Source: Chitinasiproducens palmae
GTDB taxonomy: Bacteria; Pseudomonadota; Gammaproteobacteria; Burkholderiales; Burkholderiaceae
DNA length: 64,000 nucleotides
NCBI RefSeq assembly: GCF_900095735.1
Contig: NZ_FNLO01000012.1
Location: forward strand, 124,404 to 188,403
Reading direction: 5' to 3'
In this document: in pieces, positions 60,063-64,000 of the stretch
How positions within the stretch are numbered: the stretch's first letter is position 1
Layout: every line of letters starts with the position of its first letter
Notes under the pieces: model-generated
What the model saw: the letters and a program-made list of their open reading frames with translations, nothing else
Databases searched by the model: none
What the model was told of the DNA's origin: nothing
Program-made: the position numbers and the translations under genes

Positions 60063-60950
60063 ATGCCAGCCCGCTCCATCGCACCGACTGCGCCCCGTCT
60101 CTTTATCGAGGACGCGCAAATCGCCGGCTATCGCACCTCCGTTTCGGTGCGCAGCTATCTGCCGTCGGGCCGCAAGCAGGCGTTGCCTGTGATCGTCTAC
60201 CTGCATGGCGGCGGTTTCACGCGCGGCACGCTGGACGATGCCGAGACGGCCGCGACCACCATTGCGGCAACTACGCCAGCGTGGGTGATCTCGGTGGACT
60301 ATCCGCTGGCGCCGTCCGCGCCGTTTCCGCTGGCGCTGGAAGATGTTTACTGTGCAGTGCGCTGGGCGATCGCCAACGCGAAGGCCCAAGGCGCTGATCC
60401 GCGGCGCATCGGCATTGCAGGCGACGATGCTGGCGGCAATCTCGCAACGGCGCTGAGCGCAATGGCCCGCGATCGCGGCGACTTCGCGTTGCGCGCGCAA
60501 GCGTTGCTGGCGCCTCTGCTGGACCCCAGCCTGACGCGACTTGCCGAGCCAGGCACGCTCGCCGGGCCGCGCGCCGCAATCGACAGCGGCGCATTGCACG
60601 ACGCGCACCAGGTGCACAAGGACTGCGCACGCGGCTACCGCGCCTACCTGCCGGAACTGGCGATGCGCCTGCACCCCTACGCGGCGCCGCTCGAATCGAA
60701 ACGGCTGACCGACCTGCCGCCTGCATTGGTGGCAAGCGCGCAGCACGACCTGCTGCGCCATGAAGCCGAAGTTTATGCGGGCCGCCTGATCGAGGCCGGC
60801 GTGCCGACCGAAGTCCGACGCTACATCGGCGTCACGCATCGCGCATTGGTGCAGCACGCGGACGCGCTGCGCGATGTTGCGGCGTTCTTTCGCAAGTGGC
60901 TGGCTCCGGAATCACTGCTGCGCATGAGCGATCCGATGCCGGCGACCTGA
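60063..60950 (+). CDS. llpE: Lipase-like alpha/beta hydrolase LlpE, nucleophile Ser replaced by Asp
   Basis: A 295-residue alpha/beta-hydrolase of the hormone-sensitive-lipase group. The oxyanion motif HGGG is at 48-51, but the nucleophile elbow reads GDDAGG (120-125) instead of GDSAGG, so Asp122 stands where the serine should be. The other triad residues are present as Asp229 (AQHDLLRH) and His259 (GVTHRALV). It is cytoplasmic with no signal peptide. In Burkholderia the efflux operons ceoAB and bpeEF begin with a lipase-like gene of unknown role, matching this position. ATG 60063 follows GAGGACCTA; an upstream ATG at 59988 would add 25 residues. Confidence 0.85.
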   Translation: MPARSIAPTAPRLFIEDAQIAGYRTSVSVRSYLPSGRKQALPVIVYLHGGGFTRGTLDDAETAATTIAATTPAWVISVDYPLAPSAPFPLALEDVYCAVRWAIANAKAQGADPRRIGIAGDDAGGNLATALSAMARDRGDFALRAQALLAPLLDPSLTRLAEPGTLAGPRAAIDSGALHDAHQVHKDCARGYRAYLPELAMRLHPYAAPLESKRLTDLPPALVASAQHDLLRHEAEVYAGRLIEAGVPTEVRRYIGVTHRALVQHADALRDVAAFFRKWLAPESLLRMSDPMPAT

Positions 60951-61163
60951 GCCAGCATCGGTGCCCCGATGCGGTTGCGCACCGCCCTACGCACTACTAA
61001 TCGCTGCATTGAGCAGATGCCGACGCCGATCCGAACGCAAATTGCGGTGCGCATAGCGACGCGCAATCCGATGCCCGTTCATACGCCAATCCCGACCGAA
61101 TCGCTGCCCGCATACGGCGCGGCACGCGGAACACACATCGACTCATCGTTTGGAGAAAAGAAT

Positions 61164-62372
61164 ATGTCGACTATCCAGCCACCTCGTACCAAACGAACGC
61201 TGCTGAGCGTGGCCGCCGCCGTGGTGGCCACCGGCGCGGCCATCGCCGTCTTTCACAGCCATTCCGGCCCCACCGCGGTCTCGACGGCAGCGGCCGCCGC
61301 GCCGCCGGCCGCCACGCCCGTCGACGTGGCCAAGGTGGTCGATCGCACCGTGACTGACGAGCAATCCTATTCGGGACGTCTGCAAGCCGTCGACCGGGTT
61401 GAACTTCGCCCGCTCGTTTCCGGCACCATCGTCGCCGTGCACTTTCGAGACGGCGCGATGGTCAAGAAAGGCGACCCGCTGTTCAGTATCGACCCTCGCC
61501 CGTACGCTGCCGAAGTCGCCCGCGCCAGCGCTCAGTTGGCCGCCGCCCAGGCGCAGTCCAGCTATGCCTCGGCCGATGCCGCCCGCGCGCAGCGCCTGCT
61601 GAACGATAACGCCATCGCGAAACGGGATTTCGACGACAAGCAGAGCGGCAGCCAGGCCGCGCAGGCCAACGTCAAGGCAGCCGCGGCCGCGCTCGAGGCA
61701 GCCCGAATCAATCTCGGCTACACGCGCATCGTCGCACCGGTTTCCGGGCGCGTGTCGCGTGCCGAGCTGACGGTAGGCAACGTCGTGGCGGCCGGTGCCA
61801 ATGCGCCGGTCCTGACGCGCCTCGTCTCGGTATCACCGATCTATGGCGAGTTCGACGTCGACGAGCAAACCTATCTCCGCTTCATCGGCAAGAACGCGCG
61901 CCGCGGCGGTACTTCGGTACCGGTGCGACTTGGACTTGCCGACGAGCGCGGTTATTCCCGTTCGGGCGTGGTCGACTCGATCGACAATACCCTCGACACC
62001 CGTTCCGGAACGATTCGCGTGCGCGCGCGGTTCGACAACACCGACGGCACCCTGTTGCCGGGCCTCTACGCGCGCATCGCCGTGGCGGGCAATCAACCGC
62101 ATCCCGCAGTGCTCGTCAGCGACGCAGCGATCCAGACCGACCAGGACAAGAAATTCGTGATGGTGGTCGGCAGCGGCGACAAGGCCGAGTACCGCATCGT
62201 CAAACTCGGCAGCGAGAACGACGGCCTGCGTGTCATCACAGACGGCCTGAAGTCCGGCGAGCGGGTCGTCGTCAACGGCCTGCAACGCGTCCGGCCGAAC
62301 GATCGCGTCGCGCCCAACCCCGTGCCGATGCCCAATGCGCAAGGCGGCACGGGCAGCGCCGGCAATGCGTGA
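61164..62372 (+). CDS. RND efflux periplasmic adaptor (CeoA/BpeE/MexE type)
   Basis: A 402-residue membrane-fusion protein. A hydrophobic N-terminal anchor (about 10-30) has no lipobox cysteine. The beta-barrel/lipoyl halves flank a coiled-coil hairpin of about 95-170 (ARASAQLAAAQAQSSYASAD and QAAQANVKAAAAALEAARIN); GRVSRAELTVGNVV and SPIYGEFDVDEQTYL mark the second lipoyl and barrel regions. It links the inner-membrane pump to an outer-membrane channel. ATG 61164 follows TGGAGAAAAG; 65 in-frame residues upstream look unlike the family. It lies 57 bases before the pump gene. Confidence 0.93.
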   Translation: MSTIQPPRTKRTLLSVAAAVVATGAAIAVFHSHSGPTAVSTAAAAAPPAATPVDVAKVVDRTVTDEQSYSGRLQAVDRVELRPLVSGTIVAVHFRDGAMVKKGDPLFSIDPRPYAAEVARASAQLAAAQAQSSYASADAARAQRLLNDNAIAKRDFDDKQSGSQAAQANVKAAAAALEAARINLGYTRIVAPVSGRVSRAELTVGNVVAAGANAPVLTRLVSVSPIYGEFDVDEQTYLRFIGKNARRGGTSVPVRLGLADERGYSRSGVVDSIDNTLDTRSGTIRVRARFDNTDGTLLPGLYARIAVAGNQPHPAVLVSDAAIQTDQDKKFVMVVGSGDKAEYRIVKLGSENDGLRVITDGLKSGERVVVNGLQRVRPNDRVAPNPVPMPNAQGGTGSAGNA

Positions 62373-62429
62373 TGCAGCACCCTGCCCGCCGAGCATCACG
62401 TATCGCCAAATCTGAATGCCCATCGCGAC

Positions 62430-64000
62430 ATGAACATTTCTAAATACTTCATCGACCGCCCGATCTTCGCCGGCGTCCTGTCGGCGGTGATCCTGCTGGG
62501 CGGTCTGATTGCCCTGTTCGCTCTGCCGATCTCGGAATACCCGGAGGTCGTGCCGCCGTCGGTGCTGGTGCATGCGCAGTATCCGGGCGCCAACCCAAAG
62601 GTGATTGCCGAGACCGTCGCCGCGCCGCTCGAAGAGCAGATCAACGGCGTCGAAAACATGCTTTACATGCAGTCGCAGGCCAACAGCGACGGCAACATGA
62701 CCACCACTGTCACGTTCAGGCTCGGCACCGACCCGGACAAGGCGCAACAGCTGGTGCAGAACCGTGTCGCGCAGGCACTCCCGCGCCTGCCGGAAGACGT
62801 GCAACGTCTTGGCGTCACCACCATCAAGGCGTCGCCGACGATTACCTTGCTGGTGCACCTGACTTCGCCGTCTGGCCGCTACGATTCGACCTATCTACGC
62901 AACTACGCACTGATCAACGTCAAGGATCGCCTTGCGCGGATCCCTGGCGTCGGCCAGGTGCAGCTGTTCGGCGCTGGCGACTACTCGATGCGCGTCTGGC
63001 TCGATCCGCAGAAGGTGGCGGCGAAGGGCATGACGGCCATGGACGTGGTCAGGGCCATTCGCGAACAGAACGTCCAGGTGGCGGCGGGCGTGATCGGCGG
63101 CTCGCCGGGCGTGAAGGATGCGCCTTTGCAGTTGAGCGTGAACGCACAGGGTCGCCTGCGGACCGTGGGCCAGTTCGAGGACATCGTCCTGAAAACCGGC
63201 AGCGATGGCGGCGTGACCAGTCTGCGCGACGTCGCGCGCGTCGAGCTCGGCGCGTCGGAGTATGGGCTGCGCGCCTTTCTGAACAACAAGAGTGCGGTTG
63301 CGCTGGTCATCAACCAGCAGCCGGGCGCCAATTCGCTGGAAATCGCCAACCAGATTCGCGCGGCGATGAAGGAGATGAAGGACGACTTCCCGCCTGGACT
63401 GGCCTACGACATCGTCTACGATCCGACGCGCTTCGTGCAGGCGAGCATCGACGCAGTGGTGCACACCCTGCTCGAAGCCACCGCGCTGGTCGTGCTGGTG
63501 GTCATCATCTTCCTGCAAACCTGGCGCGCCTCGATCATCCCGCTGCTGGCCGTGCCGATATCGATCATCGGCACCTTCTCGCTGTTGCTTGCGTTCGGCT
63601 ACTCGATCAACGCGCTGTCCCTGTTCGGGCTGGTGTTGGCAATCGGCATCGTGGTCGACGATGCGATCGTGGTGGTCGAGAACGTCGAGCGCAACATTGC
63701 CTCGGGGTTATCCGCGAAGGCGGCAACCTATCAGGCGATGCGCGAGGTGAGCGGACCGATCGTCGCGATCGCGCTGACGCTGGTCGCAGTGTTCGTGCCG
63801 CTGGCCTTCATGTCCGGTCTGACCGGCCAGTTCTACAAGCAGTTCGCGATGACCATCGCGATTTCCACGGTGATCTCCGCGTTCAACTCGCTGACGCTGT
63901 CGCCGGCTTTGTCCGCCCTGCTCCTGAAGGGTCACGATGAACCGAAGGACTGGCTCACGCGGGTGATGGACCGCATGTTCGGCGGTTTCTTCCGCGTCTT
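62430..64000 (+). CDS. RND multidrug efflux pump (CeoB/BpeF/MexF type), 3' end outside the window
   Basis: The first 523 residues of an inner-membrane HAE1 transporter; full members have about 1050. TM1 is at about 11-33, the first large periplasmic loop spans about 34-340, and TM2-TM6 follow from about 345. The proton-relay aspartates are Asp410-Asp411 in GIVVDDAIVVVENVERN, the AcrB 407/408 pair. MNISKYFIDRPIFAGVLSAV is the typical MexF start. Relatives expel chloramphenicol, trimethoprim and fluoroquinolones. The gene runs past base 64000, and an outer-membrane channel gene (opcM/oprC type) is expected next. Confidence 0.93.
   Translation, partial: MNISKYFIDRPIFAGVLSAVILLGGLIALFALPISEYPEVVPPSVLVHAQYPGANPKVIAETVAAPLEEQINGVENMLYMQSQANSDGNMTTTVTFRLGTDPDKAQQLVQNRVAQALPRLPEDVQRLGVTTIKASPTITLLVHLTSPSGRYDSTYLRNYALINVKDRLARIPGVGQVQLFGAGDYSMRVWLDPQKVAAKGMTAMDVVRAIREQNVQVAAGVIGGSPGVKDAPLQLSVNAQGRLRTVGQFEDIVLKTGSDGGVTSLRDVARVELGASEYGLRAFLNNKSAVALVINQQPGANSLEIANQIRAAMKEMKDDFPPGLAYDIVYDPTRFVQASIDAVVHTLLEATALVVLVVIIFLQTWRASIIPLLAVPISIIGTFSLLLAFGYSINALSLFGLVLAIGIVVDDAIVVVENVERNIASGLSAKAATYQAMREVSGPIVAIALTLVAVFVPLAFMSGLTGQFYKQFAMTIAISTVISAFNSLTLSPALSALLLKGHDEPKDWLTRVMDRMFGGFFRV

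Noticed and set aside
1-64000. tRNA, rRNA, insertion sequence, prophage, att sites or replication origin
   Set aside because: No cloverleaf-like, rRNA-like, transposase, integrase or phage structural sequence was recognised by reading; a dedicated scan could still find a short RNA.

Overview
This 64 kb window is GC-rich chromosomal DNA with dense coding, no transposase, integrase, rRNA or tRNA that I could see. It looks like a member of the Burkholderiaceae (Burkholderia sensu lato). The main reasons are a gene order of LysR regulator, lipase-like protein, RND adaptor and RND pump at the right end, which matches the ceoR-llpE-ceoA-ceoB / bpeT-llpE-bpeE-bpeF locus known from Burkholderia, a Burkholderiales-type trimeric porin, and many LysR-regulated catabolic clusters. 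Genus and species are not resolved from sequence alone.

Left part. 1-2913 holds the end of an aldehyde dehydrogenase gene, an alkB/ada-like DNA alkylation repair pair and a YbaK-type deacylase. 3791-11378 is an IclR regulator convergent with a five-gene minus-strand operon: FAD-linked 2-hydroxyacid dehydrogenase, Tat-dependent binding protein, ATPase, a fused double permease and a DapA-family aldolase/lyase. 11660-12543 holds a small cupin and an HXXEE membrane protein.

13026-28311 is the centre of interest: about 15 kb, all on the + strand, encoding a beta-propeller protein, an HpcH/HpaI aldolase, two 4,5-dihydroxyphthalate-decarboxylase-like proteins, a VOC extradiol dioxygenase, a LigJ-type 4-oxalomesaconate hydratase, an SDR protein without the catalytic Tyr/Lys, a FAH-family hydrolase, a LysR regulator with two DNA-binding domains, an MFS carrier, a maleate-isomerase-type enzyme, a LigI-superfamily hydrolase, a second MFS carrier and a porin. 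Together they read as an uptake and meta-cleavage pathway for an aromatic acid, built largely from families different from the classical LigABCIKJ set.

Middle. 28648-30419 has three small unknown genes. 30861-41663 has an O-methyltransferase, a CaiB-type CoA transferase, an AhpD-like protein divergent from a MocR regulator, a transporter/glutathione transferase/class II aldolase operon divergent from an XRE-cupin regulator with a clear 19-bp palindrome, another glutathione transferase, and an AraC/SDR divergent pair. 41797-44007 is a TonB-dependent siderophore receptor with a probable Fur box.

Right part. 44650-46872 is a RidA / D-serine-dehydratase-type / HAD operon. Two LysR genes follow, the second divergent from a split transketolase, beta-hydroxyacid dehydrogenase and MHS carrier cluster (49136-53307). 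Next come a TetR/SDR divergent pair, a TetR/metallo-beta-lactamase divergent pair, tag with another TetR gene, and finally the CeoR/BpeT-LlpE-RND efflux locus, cut by the window end. Several short perfect tandem repeats (7, 9, 10 and 11 bp units) lie in or next to intergenic regions.
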